A stretch of DNA of 64,000 nt from Paramesorhizobium endophyticum (GCF_014640615.1 NZ_BMHH01000004.1:186001-250000), one strand, 5' to 3'. Shown: positions 8,726 to 18,830, counted from the stretch's first letter. Notes: generated from the sequence alone by a model not told the origin. Program-made: numbers and translations.

Positions 8726-9367
8726 ATGAGTAAAGCAGCCCACGCCCACGCCGCTCTGGCGACCCCGACAGCGGGAGACCAGGAATTCTATCTGAAGGAA
8801 GAGCACCACCCGGAAGGCAGCACCATGCTGGGCTTCTGGCTCTATCTGATGAGCGACTGCCTGATCTTCGCCGTCCTCTTCGCCGTCTATGGAGTGCTCG
8901 GCCGCAATTATGCGGCGGGCCCTTCGCCGGCAGACCTGTTCGACCTGCCGCTCGTCGCCGTCAACACGGCGATGCTGCTCCTGTCCTCCATCACCTATGG
9001 CTTCGCCATGCTGTGGATGGACCGCAACGCCAAAGCCCAGACTCTGCTCTGGCTCGGCATAACCGGCATTTTCGGCGCGATCTTCATTGCGCTCGAGCTC
9101 TACGAGTTCAGCCATCTGATCCATGAAGGCGCGGGCCCGCAGCGTTCGGCGTTCCTGTCGTCCTTCTTCATGCTGGTCGGCACGCACGGCCTGCACGTGA
9201 CCTTCGGCATCATCTGGCTGATCACGCTGATGGTGCAGGTGGCAAAGTACGGGCTGATCCCGGAGAACAAGCGCCGGCTGATGTGCCTTTCGATGTTCTG
9301 GCACTTCCTCGACGTCATCTGGATCGGCGTCTTCTCCTTCGTCTATCTGATGGGAGTCCTCGGATGA
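8726..9367 (+). CDS. cyoC: Cytochrome bo3 ubiquinol oxidase subunit III
   Basis: A 213-residue membrane protein with five helices, the normal CyoC length and topology. Family signature stretches are GFWLYLMSDCLIFAVLFAVYGVL near residue 35 and the end RLMCLSMFWHFLDVIWIGVFSFVYLMG. A His-rich leader (KAAHAHAALATPTAGDQEFYLKEEHHPE) is common in CyoC. It stabilises subunit I and its proton pathway. Its TGA overlaps the cyoD ATG in an ATGA junction, showing translational coupling. Confidence 0.95.
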   Translation: MSKAAHAHAALATPTAGDQEFYLKEEHHPEGSTMLGFWLYLMSDCLIFAVLFAVYGVLGRNYAAGPSPADLFDLPLVAVNTAMLLLSSITYGFAMLWMDRNAKAQTLLWLGITGIFGAIFIALELYEFSHLIHEGAGPQRSAFLSSFFMLVGTHGLHVTFGIIWLITLMVQVAKYGLIPENKRRLMCLSMFWHFLDVIWIGVFSFVYLMGVLG

Positions 9368-9759
9368 GTACGCATTCTCACGCCCATACCGGCCATCACG
9401 CGGCAGACACCCATCACGACGATGGGCCCGCGCACGGCACCTTCAAGGGCTACATGACCGGCTTCCTCCTGTCGGTGATCCTCACCGCCATCCCCTTCTG
9501 GCTGGTCATGAGCGGCGTCACCGACAGCAAGGCCCTCACGGCGGTTCTGGTCATGGGGCTCGGCGCGATACAGATCGTGGTCCATATGATCTTCTTCCTG
9601 CACATGAACCCGCGCTCGGAAGGCGGCTGGACGATCATGGCGCTGATCTTCACGCTGGTGTTCGTCGGTATCCTCCTCGCCGGCTCGCTCTGGGTCATGC
9701 ATCATCTGAACTACAATATGATGCCCATGTCGCCAGAGGTGATGAAGAACATGCCGTAA
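9364..9759 (+). CDS. cyoD: Cytochrome bo3 ubiquinol oxidase subunit IV
   Basis: A 131-residue protein with three transmembrane helices after a His/Asp-rich leader (STHSHAHTGHHAADTHHDDGPAH). Helix 1 is YMTGFLLSVILTAIPFWLVM, helix 2 runs through VLVMGLGAIQIVVHMIFFLHM and helix 3 through IFTLVFVGILLAGSLWVMHHL, with a short C-terminal tail of Met/Asn/Pro. This is the normal CyoD pattern. The start at 9364 overlaps the cyoC stop by four bases; an upstream in-frame start at 9283 would lie inside cyoC and is rejected. cyoE (haem O synthase) does not follow; the next gene is SURF1. Confidence 0.93.
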   Translation: MSTHSHAHTGHHAADTHHDDGPAHGTFKGYMTGFLLSVILTAIPFWLVMSGVTDSKALTAVLVMGLGAIQIVVHMIFFLHMNPRSEGGWTIMALIFTLVFVGILLAGSLWVMHHLNYNMMPMSPEVMKNMP

Positions 9760-9768
9760 GGATGATTT

Positions 9769-9789
9769 CGGAAAGGCTCTGCCTTTTCG
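9769..9789 (+). other. Small hairpin between cyoD and the SURF1 gene
   Basis: CGGAAAGGC (9769-9777) pairs with GCCTTTTCG (9781-9789) with one G-U pair and a TCT loop. It abuts the first possible SURF1 start codon, so it may lower expression of that gene relative to cyoABCD. No T-run follows, so it is not a standard terminator. Confidence 0.4.
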
Positions 9790-9790
9790 G

Positions 9791-10570
9791 ATGGATCATA
9801 CGGCAGAAAAGGTTGGTGTGGCCATGAACCACGCTTCGACGGATAAGGCCGGGGAGACAGTTCCCGGCCACCCGCGCCGCTCACGAGCTTTTATGATCGG
9901 CGCGATGCTTTTCATGGCGGCTGTTTTTATAGCCCTCGGCACGTGGCAGGTGCAGCGGCTGTTCTGGAAACTTGACCTGATCGCCCGCGTCGATGCCCGC
10001 ATTCACGCCGCGCCCGTTTCGGCACCTGGTCCGTCCGATTGGGCTAATATAACAGCGAAGAACGATGAATACCGGCGCGTCACGGCTTCCGGCACATTCG
10101 ATTACGATAAGGACGTGCTTGTTCAGGCCGTGACGGAACGCGGGCCCGGGTTCTGGGTGCTGACGCCGCTCCATCAGCCGGATGGCGCGACGATCCTTAT
10201 CAATCGCGGCTTCGTCCCCAATGACCGGCGTGACCGCGCTGCGCGTGCTGCTGCCGAAGTTTCAGTCAGCACCACGATAACGGGGCTCCTGCGCATGAGC
10301 GAACCGGGCGGCGCGTTCCTGCGCTCGAACGATCCCAAGGCGGGGCGCTGGTATTCCCGCGATGTCGCCGCGATTGCCGCGGCCGAGCACCTTCAGAACG
10401 TCGCGCCCTATTTCATCGATGCCGACGCGAGCGCGAACCCAGGCGGTCTGCCGGTGGGCGGTCTGACTGTCGTCCGCTTCCGCAATACGCATCTCATCTA
10501 CGCGCTTACCTGGTTCGGTCTGGCGCTAATGAGCGCGGGCGCGGCCTATGCCGTGCGGCGAATGGCATAG
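9791..10570 (+). CDS. SURF1 family oxidase-assembly protein
   Basis: A 259-residue membrane protein of the SURF1/Shy1 family, which helps insert haem into haem-copper oxidases. It has the two-helix topology of the family: TM1 AFMIGAMLFMAAVFIALGTWQVQRLFWK (with the conserved GxWQxxRxxWK signature), a large periplasmic domain with PGFWVLTPL and ILINRGFVP, and TM2 near LIYALTWFGLALMSAGAAYAV. Placed right after cyoD, it likely serves the bo3 oxidase. The start is uncertain: 9791 lacks a ribosome-binding site and abuts a hairpin; ATG 9824 (MNHASTDK) would give a 248-residue protein. Confidence 0.88.
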   Translation: MDHTAEKVGVAMNHASTDKAGETVPGHPRRSRAFMIGAMLFMAAVFIALGTWQVQRLFWKLDLIARVDARIHAAPVSAPGPSDWANITAKNDEYRRVTASGTFDYDKDVLVQAVTERGPGFWVLTPLHQPDGATILINRGFVPNDRRDRAARAAAEVSVSTTITGLLRMSEPGGAFLRSNDPKAGRWYSRDVAAIAAAEHLQNVAPYFIDADASANPGGLPVGGLTVVRFRNTHLIYALTWFGLALMSAGAAYAVRRMA

Positions 10571-10577
10571 TTGCTCT

Positions 10578-11468
10578 TCATCCCATCGCGGCGCGCATCT
10601 CGCGGCGGAAATCCGAAGGGGACATGCCTGCAATCTGCCGGAAGGCCTTGTTGAAGGCGCTGACGGAGCCGAAGCCGCTCTCCATGGCGATCTGGAGGAT
10701 ATTCTCCGTCCCGTTCATCAGCATCGCCTGCGCGCGCGAAAGCCGGAGCAGCGTCAGATATTTGATGAGCGTCATTCCCGTCGATTTCCGGAACAAATCC
10801 ATGGCGTATTTCGGATGAAGCTGCACCGCGCGGGCGATGTCCGTCGCGTCGATATCGTCGAGGAAATGCGCAGCGATGTAGTCGCACATGCGCGCGACAC
10901 TCGAGGATGGGCCGGTTCCGCCGTCATAGCCGGCCTTTCGTTCGCAGGTGGCGGCAGATTTCACTGAATAGGGCTCCAGAAACATCCGCTCGATGCGCAG
11001 GAGCAATTCGGCCACCGCATGTTCGGCTTTTGCCGGATCGCCCGATGTTGCATAGCGGAGCCAGCGTGCGAAGTTTTCCTCGTCTGCCATGTCCGTGTGC
11101 GAAGTGAGTATGCTCGCGCCTCCCATCAACTGAGCAGAGGCTGCCACCGGCATTCGCAACCGAAAAAAATGAACAAGCGGCAGGTGCGCGCCCGCATAGA
11201 GGGAATCGCCCGATGCCTCGTCCATCCGATGCGGTTGCCCGCCCCAGAACAGGCAGATCTGCCCTGCGTCGAGCTGCAATTCATATTCGCCCATTATGTA
11301 ATGGACGGAACCCCGCATGACAAAATTTACCTCCACCTGCGCGTGCCAGTGCGGTCTCAACATGACAGGCGGGTGGGTATGAAAAAATTGCAGGGTGGTC
11401 GGCAAGCCTTCAATACTGCTTGCCCCGGGCTGGTAGACGGCTCTTTCGGCAATCTTACTTTCCGCCAA
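10578..11468 (-). CDS. AraC-family transcriptional regulator
   Basis: A 296-residue regulator with an N-terminal cupin sensor domain (LRPHWHAQVEVNFVMRGSVHYIMGEYELQLDAGQICLFWGGQPHRM, about residues 36-83) and a C-terminal AraC DNA-binding domain with two helix-turn-helices (HPKYAMDLFRKSTGMTLIKYLTLLRLSRAQAML and ILQIAMESGFGSVSAFNKAFRQIAGMSPSDFRREM). This is the RhaS/MelR-like sugar-sensing layout. It is divergent from the ABC operon starting at 11561 with a 92-bp gap, so it probably activates that operon in response to the imported sugar or its intracellular product. It is tail-to-tail with the SURF1 gene (7-bp gap). Confidence 0.9.
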   Translation of the reverse strand: MAESKIAERAVYQPGASSIEGLPTTLQFFHTHPPVMLRPHWHAQVEVNFVMRGSVHYIMGEYELQLDAGQICLFWGGQPHRMDEASGDSLYAGAHLPLVHFFRLRMPVAASAQLMGGASILTSHTDMADEENFARWLRYATSGDPAKAEHAVAELLLRIERMFLEPYSVKSAATCERKAGYDGGTGPSSSVARMCDYIAAHFLDDIDATDIARAVQLHPKYAMDLFRKSTGMTLIKYLTLLRLSRAQAMLMNGTENILQIAMESGFGSVSAFNKAFRQIAGMSPSDFRREMRAAMG

Positions 11469-11560
11469 ATTGACATTCCCTTTTGACGAGACAGTTTTCC
11501 GCTAGGCGCTAATCTCAACAGGTTCGCTGAAGAACGGCAATTGGAAAAGGGAGGTTTTCA

Positions 11561-12832
11561 ATGTGCTTCAAAATTCTTGGCGCGGCCCTGTCGCTTGCGC
11601 TTTTGACCGTGCCCGCCGCCGCGCAATCCACTACCATCACGATCTGGAGCTGGAACGTCGCCGCATCGTCGCTGAAATCCACGCTTGAAGGCTTCAACAA
11701 GAAATACCCTGATATCAAAGTCAATATCGAGGATCTCGGCAACGACCCGGTCTATGACAAGACGCTGGCCGCCTGCGCCGCGGGCGGGGAGGGCCTGCCT
11801 GATATCGTCACCATTGAGAATTTCGAGGCGGAAGTGTTCTGGGCCCGTTTTCCGGATTGCTTCACTGACCTCACCCAGCTCGGATATACGCCTGAAAAGC
11901 AGGCGCTCTTCCCCGATTTCAAGCGCACCGAGCTAGAAGTGGACGGGGTTGCTTATGCCATGCCGTGGGATTCCGGCCCGGTTGCGGTCTTTTATCGCCG
12001 CGATTTCTATGAGAAGGCCGGGGTCGATCCGAAGACGATCAAGACTTGGGATGATTTCATCGCGGCTGGCAAGAAAATCATGGCGGCCAATCCCGGAACG
12101 GTCATGGCGCAGGCGGACTTCAACGGCGACAGCGAATGGTTCCGCATGATAGCCAATGAGCAGGGCTGCGGCTATTTCTCCACCGACGGGCAAAGCATCA
12201 CAATCAACCAGCCTCCTTGCGTCGCCACGCTGGAAAAGCTGAAGGAGATGAAGGACGCGGGCATCATAACCGCCGCGATCTGGGACGAGAAAATTCAGGC
12301 GAATACGGCGGGCAAGGCCGCAAGCCAGATGTATGGCGCGTGGTATGAGGGCTCGATCCGCACCAACTCGCCCGATCTCTCGGGCAAATGGGGCGTTTAT
12401 CTCATGCCCAGCCTGACGTCGGACGGCCCCCGCGCTGCCAATATCGGCGGTTCCTCGCTCGCCATCAGTTCCGCGTCGCAGAACAAGGAGGCGGCATGGA
12501 AATTCATCGACTATGCCCTCACCACCAATGAGGCGCAGGTGACGATGCTGAAATCCTTCGGGCTGGTGCCCTCGCTTCTTTCGGCCATTGACGATCCCTT
12601 CGTCAAGGAGCCGCAGCCCTATTGGGCCGGGCAGCCCGTCTGGGCTGAGATTTTGGCGACCCTGCCCAAGATCGAGCCCGCCCGCGGCACGGCATTCCAG
12701 ACCGATGCAGACGCCATCTACATGGCGGCCCAGGCCAAATATTTCGCAGGCGGCTATCCCAATGCCAAGGCCGCGCTGGACGATGCGGCCAAGCAGATCG
12801 AAGCCGCCACGGGGCTACCCATAGCCGAATGA
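11561..12832 (+). CDS. Carbohydrate ABC transporter, periplasmic substrate-binding protein
   Basis: A 423-residue binding protein of the family 1 (MalE/UgpB) class. It has a Sec signal peptide, cleaved near VPAAAQ-S (residues 1-22), and typical elements TITIWSWNVAASSLKSTLEGFNKKYPDIKVNIEDLG, LPDIVTIENFEAEVFW and the Trp/Tyr-rich hinge VDGVAYAMPWDSGPVAVFYRRDFYEKAGVDPKTIKTWDDFIAAGKKI. A strong GGGAGG ribosome-binding site precedes the ATG. First gene of a five-gene operon (binding protein, two permeases, ATPase, fused dehydrogenase) divergent from the AraC regulator. Substrate unknown; oligosaccharide or glycoside is likely. Confidence 0.93.
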   Translation: MCFKILGAALSLALLTVPAAAQSTTITIWSWNVAASSLKSTLEGFNKKYPDIKVNIEDLGNDPVYDKTLAACAAGGEGLPDIVTIENFEAEVFWARFPDCFTDLTQLGYTPEKQALFPDFKRTELEVDGVAYAMPWDSGPVAVFYRRDFYEKAGVDPKTIKTWDDFIAAGKKIMAANPGTVMAQADFNGDSEWFRMIANEQGCGYFSTDGQSITINQPPCVATLEKLKEMKDAGIITAAIWDEKIQANTAGKAASQMYGAWYEGSIRTNSPDLSGKWGVYLMPSLTSDGPRAANIGGSSLAISSASQNKEAAWKFIDYALTTNEAQVTMLKSFGLVPSLLSAIDDPFVKEPQPYWAGQPVWAEILATLPKIEPARGTAFQTDADAIYMAAQAKYFAGGYPNAKAALDDAAKQIEAATGLPIAE

Positions 12833-12901
12833 GAGCGGGCAGGGCGCGTCCTGTCATACAGGCGCGTCCTTCTCATCAATATCGGTCTGTCGGAGGTCGC
12901 C

Positions 12902-13762
12902 ATGCGGCTCAATAACCGGATCGCCTACGCGTTCCTCGCCCCCTATCTATTGATCTTCGCGGTGTTCTGGGTCTGGCCGATCATCGACTCGTTCCTGCTG
13001 TCGTTCCAGAACACCCGCGTCAATCCATGGCGCTTCGCACCGTCGCTTAACTGGGGCCGGCTCATCGCCGATCCCGCCTTCTACAACGCGCTGTACAATA
13101 CGCTGATCATTCTTGTGATACAGGTTCCTGTCATGATCGCGCTCGCCACGATCATGGCTGTTCTCCTGAATTCGCCGCTGCTAAAGGCGCGTCCCTTCTA
13201 CCGCTTCGCTTTTTTCGCGCCTGTGGTCGTCGGCGAGGTTGCCTATGCTGCCGTGTTCCGGGTGATGTTCAGCGCCGATTTCGGCATCATAAACAAGCTG
13301 ATCACCTCGGTGGGGCTTGCGCCCATCTCCTGGTTCGACAACGGCAACGCCGCCATGGCGCTGCTCATCATCGCCGTCACCTGGCGCTGGGCGGGCTACA
13401 ACGCCATCATTATCCTCGCCGGACTGCAATCCATCCCAAGCGACGTCTACGAAGCCGCCACGCTCGACCGGGTGAGCAAGCGCCAGCAGTTCTTCCACAT
13501 CACGCTGCCGCTCCTGAAACCCATCATCATGTTCTGCGTGGTTCTGTCTGTCATCGGCACGATGCAGCTCTTCACCGAGCCGTTCCTCATCACCAACAGG
13601 GGCGGTCCCGGCGGGGCAACGGAGACGCTCGGCCTCCTGCTCTATCGGCAGGGCTTCACTTCGCTGAATTTCGGCTACGCCTCGGCCATTGCCTACACCA
13701 TGGCAGCACTCGCCATCGCCATATCGCTTCTCAATCTGTGGGCCGGGAGGGAATCGAAATGA
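12902..13762 (+). CDS. Carbohydrate ABC transporter permease (MalF type)
   Basis: A 286-residue inner-membrane protein with six helices. The EAA loop, where the ATPase docks, is seen as VYEAATLDRVSKRQQFFHITLPLLKPI near residues 180-206. The sequence starts with LNNRIAYAFLAPYLLIFAVFWVWPIIDSFLLSFQNT, a usual MalF/UgpA-type N-terminus. Its TGA overlaps the next permease start in an ATGA junction, so the two subunits are translationally coupled and form a heterodimeric channel. It lies 69 bp after the binding protein gene. Confidence 0.92.
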   Translation: MRLNNRIAYAFLAPYLLIFAVFWVWPIIDSFLLSFQNTRVNPWRFAPSLNWGRLIADPAFYNALYNTLIILVIQVPVMIALATIMAVLLNSPLLKARPFYRFAFFAPVVVGEVAYAAVFRVMFSADFGIINKLITSVGLAPISWFDNGNAAMALLIIAVTWRWAGYNAIIILAGLQSIPSDVYEAATLDRVSKRQQFFHITLPLLKPIIMFCVVLSVIGTMQLFTEPFLITNRGGPGGATETLGLLLYRQGFTSLNFGYASAIAYTMAALAIAISLLNLWAGRESK

Positions 13763-14595
13763 GATCCAGATCCAGAACCCTGCTCTGGCAGAAGATCGGT
13801 CTCCACGCCGTGCTGACCCCGCTGGCGCTCATCTGGCTGTTTCCGCTGTGGATGATGTTCATCTTCTCCACCATGCCGGATCACGGCATTTTCAGCCCCG
13901 AGATCGTGCTGACGCCGTCGACCAATTTTCTGGAGAACTTCCACGTCCTTCAGGGCAACACCAATTTCCTGCGAGCCATGTTCATCTCCATCACGGTCGC
14001 CATCATCTACACGGTGTTGTCGGTGCTTTTGACCTCGATGGCCGGGTGGGCGCTCGTACGCTACCGCTTCGCCGGAAAATCCGTGGTCATCGCCATTATT
14101 CTCGGCACCATTACGCTGCCCTTTGCGGTGGTGGTCATCCCGCAATTCATCATGGTCGCGCGGGAGTTCAAGCTCGCCAATACATGGATCGCGCTGATCG
14201 TGCCGCCGCTTTTCAACTCGCTCGGCGTACTTTTTATGCGGCAGGCATTCTCCATGATGCCATCGGAGCTTTTCGATGCCGCCCGCGTCGAGGGCGTCAA
14301 GGAATGGCAGATATTCCTGCGCATCGCGCTGCCGCTCGCGCGCCCCACCATGGCGGCGCTGTCCATCATTCTGTTCCTCGCGTCGTGGAACAATTACCTC
14401 TGGCCGCTCCTCGTTAATTCCCGGCCCGGCATGATGACCGCGCCGGTGGCGCTCGGTACGCTCATCGGCCTTACAAAGGTTTCGTGGGGAGGCATCATGG
14501 CGGGCGCCGTTCTGCTGACCGCGCCAGTGCTTGCCGTGTTCGTTTTCCTGCAGCGCCATTTCATTGCCGGCATCGCCGCCGGCGCCGTCAAATAA
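13759..14595 (+). CDS. Carbohydrate ABC transporter permease (MalG type)
   Basis: A 278-residue inner-membrane protein with six helices, partner of the preceding permease. The EAA motif is in SELFDAARVEGVKEWQIFLRIALPLARPTMAALS, and MALG-type features include the start LHAVLTPLALIWLFPLWMMFIFS and the C-terminal QRHFIAGIAAGAVK, a nearly invariant ending in this family. The start is set at the ATGA overlap at 13759; upstream in-frame codons from 13738 fall inside the first permease gene. Followed by the ATPase gene after 15 bp. Confidence 0.92.
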   Translation: MRSRSRTLLWQKIGLHAVLTPLALIWLFPLWMMFIFSTMPDHGIFSPEIVLTPSTNFLENFHVLQGNTNFLRAMFISITVAIIYTVLSVLLTSMAGWALVRYRFAGKSVVIAIILGTITLPFAVVVIPQFIMVAREFKLANTWIALIVPPLFNSLGVLFMRQAFSMMPSELFDAARVEGVKEWQIFLRIALPLARPTMAALSIILFLASWNNYLWPLLVNSRPGMMTAPVALGTLIGLTKVSWGGIMAGAVLLTAPVLAVFVFLQRHFIAGIAAGAVK

Positions 14596-14610
14596 TCGGG
14601 GGAGCGGGTC

Positions 14611-15696
<1,086 letters not shown>

Positions 15697-15733
15697 TCCT
15701 CCCTTACAACCCGACCATTCCAGAGGTTTTTCA

Positions 15734-17737
15734 ATGACATCCGTCCAAAAGATCCGCTGGGGCATCATCGGCCCAGGCACCATCGCACGCACCTTCGCCG
15801 ATGGCATCGCCCATTCGAAAACCGGCGAGCTCGCCGCCATCGCCACGCGCAATCCGGACAAGCCGGGCCTTGGCGAGGCATTTCCCGGCGCGCGGGTTCT
15901 CCATGGCTATGAGGCGCTCCTGAGCGATCCCGAGATCGACGCCGTCTATATCGCCACCCCTCATACCCTCCACGTCGAATGGGCGATCAAGGCCATCCGC
16001 GCCGGAAAGCATGTCCTTGTGGAAAAGCCGATTGCGCTTTCAGCCTATGATGCCGATGCGATTTTCCATGAGGCGAAAAAGGCCCGGGTCTTTGCTGGCG
16101 AGGCGTATATGTACCGCCTGCACCCCCAAACGGCGAAGCTCGTCGAACTGATTAAGCAGGGCGTTATCGGCGATATCCGCATCATCCGCTCCAGCTTCGG
16201 CTTCAGCATGGGCAGCTTCCGGCCCGACCATCGGTTGTTCGCGAATGACACTGCCGGGGGCGGCATTCTCGACGTGGGGGGCTACCCAGTCTCTATGGCC
16301 AGGCTGATCGCAGGTGCAGCGGAAGGTAAGCCTTTTGCCGAGCCGGAAAAAATGTTCGGCGTTGCCCATCTAGGGGCGTCCGGCGTCGATGAGTGGGCTT
16401 CCGCCGTGCTGAAATTTCCAGGCGGCATCATTGCCGATGTATCGTGTTCCATCATGGCGAAGCAGGACAATGTGTTGCGCATTATCGGAGAAACGGGCCG
16501 TATCGAGGTCGAGGACTTCTGGTTCGCTTCCGGGCACAAGGGCGGGGTAGGGCGTATCGAGATTATCCACGGGAACGATCGGGAGACCGTCGAGGTCCGC
16601 GAGGAGGGATGGCTTTACGCCTTCGAAGTGGACGCTGCGGGCGAAGCGATCCGGGCGAGCCGGCAGGAGTTTGCAAGCCCCGGCATGAGTTGGGCCGATT
16701 CGCTCGGCAATCTGCGGGTTATGGACCAATGGCGTGCCGCTGCGGGGCTGGAATATGGCGTCGAGACTGCGGCGAAGCGGGTGAAGAATATCGCGGGCGA
16801 AACGGTGCGCCCCGGCAACGCTATACCAAAACGGCAGATTCCCGGCCTCGCAAAGCCCGCATCCGCCGTGGCGCTGGGGTTCGAGTTCTTCCCCAATTTC
16901 GCCTCGGCTTCGCTGACGCTGGACGCCTTCTATGAAGCGGGTGGCAATCTGTTCGATACGGCCTTCATCTATAACGGCGGGCAGACAGAAGCGATCTTCG
17001 GCGACTGGCACACGAGCCGCAACGCGCCACGGGAAGAGATCGTGCTGATCGGCAAGGGCGCGCATTCGCCGCTCTGCTATCCGGATATCATCTCGAAACA
17101 GCTCGACCAGTCGCTGGAGCGGCTGAAGACCGACTATGTCGATGTCTATTTCATGCATCGCGACAATCCTGCCGTCCCGGTGGGCGAGTTCGTCGATGCC
17201 ATGGATGCGGAAGTGCGGCGCGGACGTATTCGCGGCATTTTCGGCGGCTCGAACTGGACGCGCGAGCGCATGGACGAGGCCATCGCCTATGCGGAAAAGT
17301 CGGACAAGACGGCCCCGGCGGCGCTTTCCAACAATTTCTCGCTTGCGGAAATGCTCGAGCCGATTTGGGCGGGATGCGTCGCGGCTTCCGGCGATGAATG
17401 GAAGGAATGGCTGAAGGCGCGCAATATCCCCAATTTCGCCTGGTCGAGCCAGGGGAGAGGCTTCTTCACCGAGCGGGTGGGACGCGACAAGCGGGATGAC
17501 GAGGAGATGGTGCGGACCTGGTATTCCGACCGCAATTTCGAGCGCCGCGAAAGGGCCATCGAACTGGCAGAGCAGCTTGGCCGCCACCCGATCCACATCG
17601 CGCTCGCCTATGTCATCGCGCAAGCCTTCCCCGTGATATCGCTCATCGGCCCGCGCACGGTCGGCGAGCTGGAAGACAGTCTTTCGGCGCTCGATATCAG
17701 GCTCAAGCCAGAACAGCTGGCATGGCTGGAGGGATAG
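15734..17737 (+). CDS. Fusion of Gfo/Idh/MocA dehydrogenase and aldo/keto reductase
   Basis: A single 667-residue protein joining two oxidoreductases. Residues 1 to about 355 are a Gfo/Idh/MocA domain: Rossmann start IRWGIIGPGTIARTFADGI, the catalytic EKP motif at E97-K98-P99 (GKHVLVEKPIAL), and the substrate side GGGILDVGGYP. Residues about 375-667 are an aldo/keto reductase with a full catalytic tetrad: D408 and Y413 (FDTAFIYNGG), K441 (LIGKGAH) and H475 (YFMHRDNP), then a C-terminal NADP site region (VISLIGPRTVGELEDSL). Both halves look active. No stop or frameshift lies between them. As last gene of the sugar ABC operon it probably oxidises and reduces the imported sugar or glycoside by an internal redox couple; the substrate is unknown. 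Confidence 0.9.
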   Translation: MTSVQKIRWGIIGPGTIARTFADGIAHSKTGELAAIATRNPDKPGLGEAFPGARVLHGYEALLSDPEIDAVYIATPHTLHVEWAIKAIRAGKHVLVEKPIALSAYDADAIFHEAKKARVFAGEAYMYRLHPQTAKLVELIKQGVIGDIRIIRSSFGFSMGSFRPDHRLFANDTAGGGILDVGGYPVSMARLIAGAAEGKPFAEPEKMFGVAHLGASGVDEWASAVLKFPGGIIADVSCSIMAKQDNVLRIIGETGRIEVEDFWFASGHKGGVGRIEIIHGNDRETVEVREEGWLYAFEVDAAGEAIRASRQEFASPGMSWADSLGNLRVMDQWRAAAGLEYGVETAAKRVKNIAGETVRPGNAIPKRQIPGLAKPASAVALGFEFFPNFASASLTLDAFYEAGGNLFDTAFIYNGGQTEAIFGDWHTSRNAPREEIVLIGKGAHSPLCYPDIISKQLDQSLERLKTDYVDVYFMHRDNPAVPVGEFVDAMDAEVRRGRIRGIFGGSNWTRERMDEAIAYAEKSDKTAPAALSNNFSLAEMLEPIWAGCVAASGDEWKEWLKARNIPNFAWSSQGRGFFTERVGRDKRDDEEMVRTWYSDRNFERRERAIELAEQLGRHPIHIALAYVIAQAFPVISLIGPRTVGELEDSLSALDIRLKPEQLAWLEG

Positions 17738-17746
17738 CGGGTAACG

Positions 17747-18769
17747 TTATCCGATGCTTTGCAGCGTGCCCGGGTCGGCTCCCGCGATCCGGGCGAGAAC
17801 CGCCTCGGCCAGCTTGCGCCCGGCGAGCTTGAAACTTTCGCCGACGACGATGAGTTCGGGCCGGAACCATGGCAGGATGTCTGAGGATTGTTTCGCGGCG
17901 ACATCCACTTCAACCCCCAGTCGCAGCCCCGCGGCTTCCAGGCCGGCCACGGTGGCGATGGCGGCAGCGCTCGATGCGCAGACGATCCCATCCGGTCGGT
18001 CGCCCTGGCGCATGATCGCCTGGACGCGTTCGCGCAATACGTCGAGCGGCGCGTCGATGTCGATACCGGGCAGGATGTGGGCGGTGTAGCCATTTTCCCG
18101 CGCGCCGTCGAAAAAGCCGTTCACCATGTGACTGTAGTAGGTCAGATGCGGCGGCGGCGTCAGGATCGCCAGCCGGCGGCGCCCGCGTTCGGCAAGCCGG
18201 GCGGCCACATTGCGGGCGAAGCTGTAATTGTCGAAATCATGGAACGGATGCTCGATGCCCATATCGGTGCGCCCATGGGTGGCGAAGGGCACGTTGTGCT
18301 CGCTCAGATAACGCACCCGCGCATCGTCAGGCTCCGTGCGGGAAAAGATGATGCCATCCGCCGAACCCGTCTCCACGATATAGCGGATCGGCTCCATCGG
18401 ATCCTTGGAGTGGGAATAAGGCGTGACGATCAGGTGATATTGCGTGTTGGCCAGCACTTCGGAAACGCCATGGACCACATGCGAGGTGAAGCCCATGATT
18501 TCGTCCTGCGTGTTGAGCACGAGCGCGATGACATTGGTCTTGCCGGTGCGCAGGCGAACCCCGGCGCGGTTGGGCCGGTATCCCACCTGCCGCGCAATCA
18601 GCTGGACGCGCTTGCGCGTCTCGATGCCGATCTCCGGCGCATCCTTCAGCGCGCGGGAAACGGTCGTGACGCCAAGCCCCGCCATGAAGGCGATGGTCTT
18701 GAGAGTCGGCCGGTCGCTTTCCGGCGGGGTCTGTGCCTCCGGCTTGTCGCTCTCTGTTTCACTCTTCAT
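17747..18769 (-). CDS. LacI-family transcriptional regulator
   Basis: A 340-residue repressor. The DNA-binding domain is at about residues 23-75 (TLKTIAFMAGLGVTTVSRALKDAPEIGIETRKRVQLIARQVGYRPN), followed by a periplasmic-binding-protein-like sugar-sensing domain (VIALVLNTQDEIMGF... FATHGRTDMGIEHPFHDFDN...GRRRLAILTPP). It is convergent with the dehydrogenase fusion gene (9-bp gap) and its own promoter region holds a strong LacI-type palindrome at 18831-18849, so it is probably autoregulated. It may also act on the ABC operon at 11.5-17.7 kb or on chvE-mmsAB; the sequence does not decide which. Confidence 0.92.
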   Translation of the reverse strand: MKSETESDKPEAQTPPESDRPTLKTIAFMAGLGVTTVSRALKDAPEIGIETRKRVQLIARQVGYRPNRAGVRLRTGKTNVIALVLNTQDEIMGFTSHVVHGVSEVLANTQYHLIVTPYSHSKDPMEPIRYIVETGSADGIIFSRTEPDDARVRYLSEHNVPFATHGRTDMGIEHPFHDFDNYSFARNVAARLAERGRRRLAILTPPPHLTYYSHMVNGFFDGARENGYTAHILPGIDIDAPLDVLRERVQAIMRQGDRPDGIVCASSAAAIATVAGLEAAGLRLGVEVDVAAKQSSDILPWFRPELIVVGESFKLAGRKLAEAVLARIAGADPGTLQSIG

Positions 18770-18830
18770 GCCAACAGCCTCCCGCCTTTTTCTGGGCGAA
18801 TGGCGGTATATCGCATAGCCCGCTTTTTCT

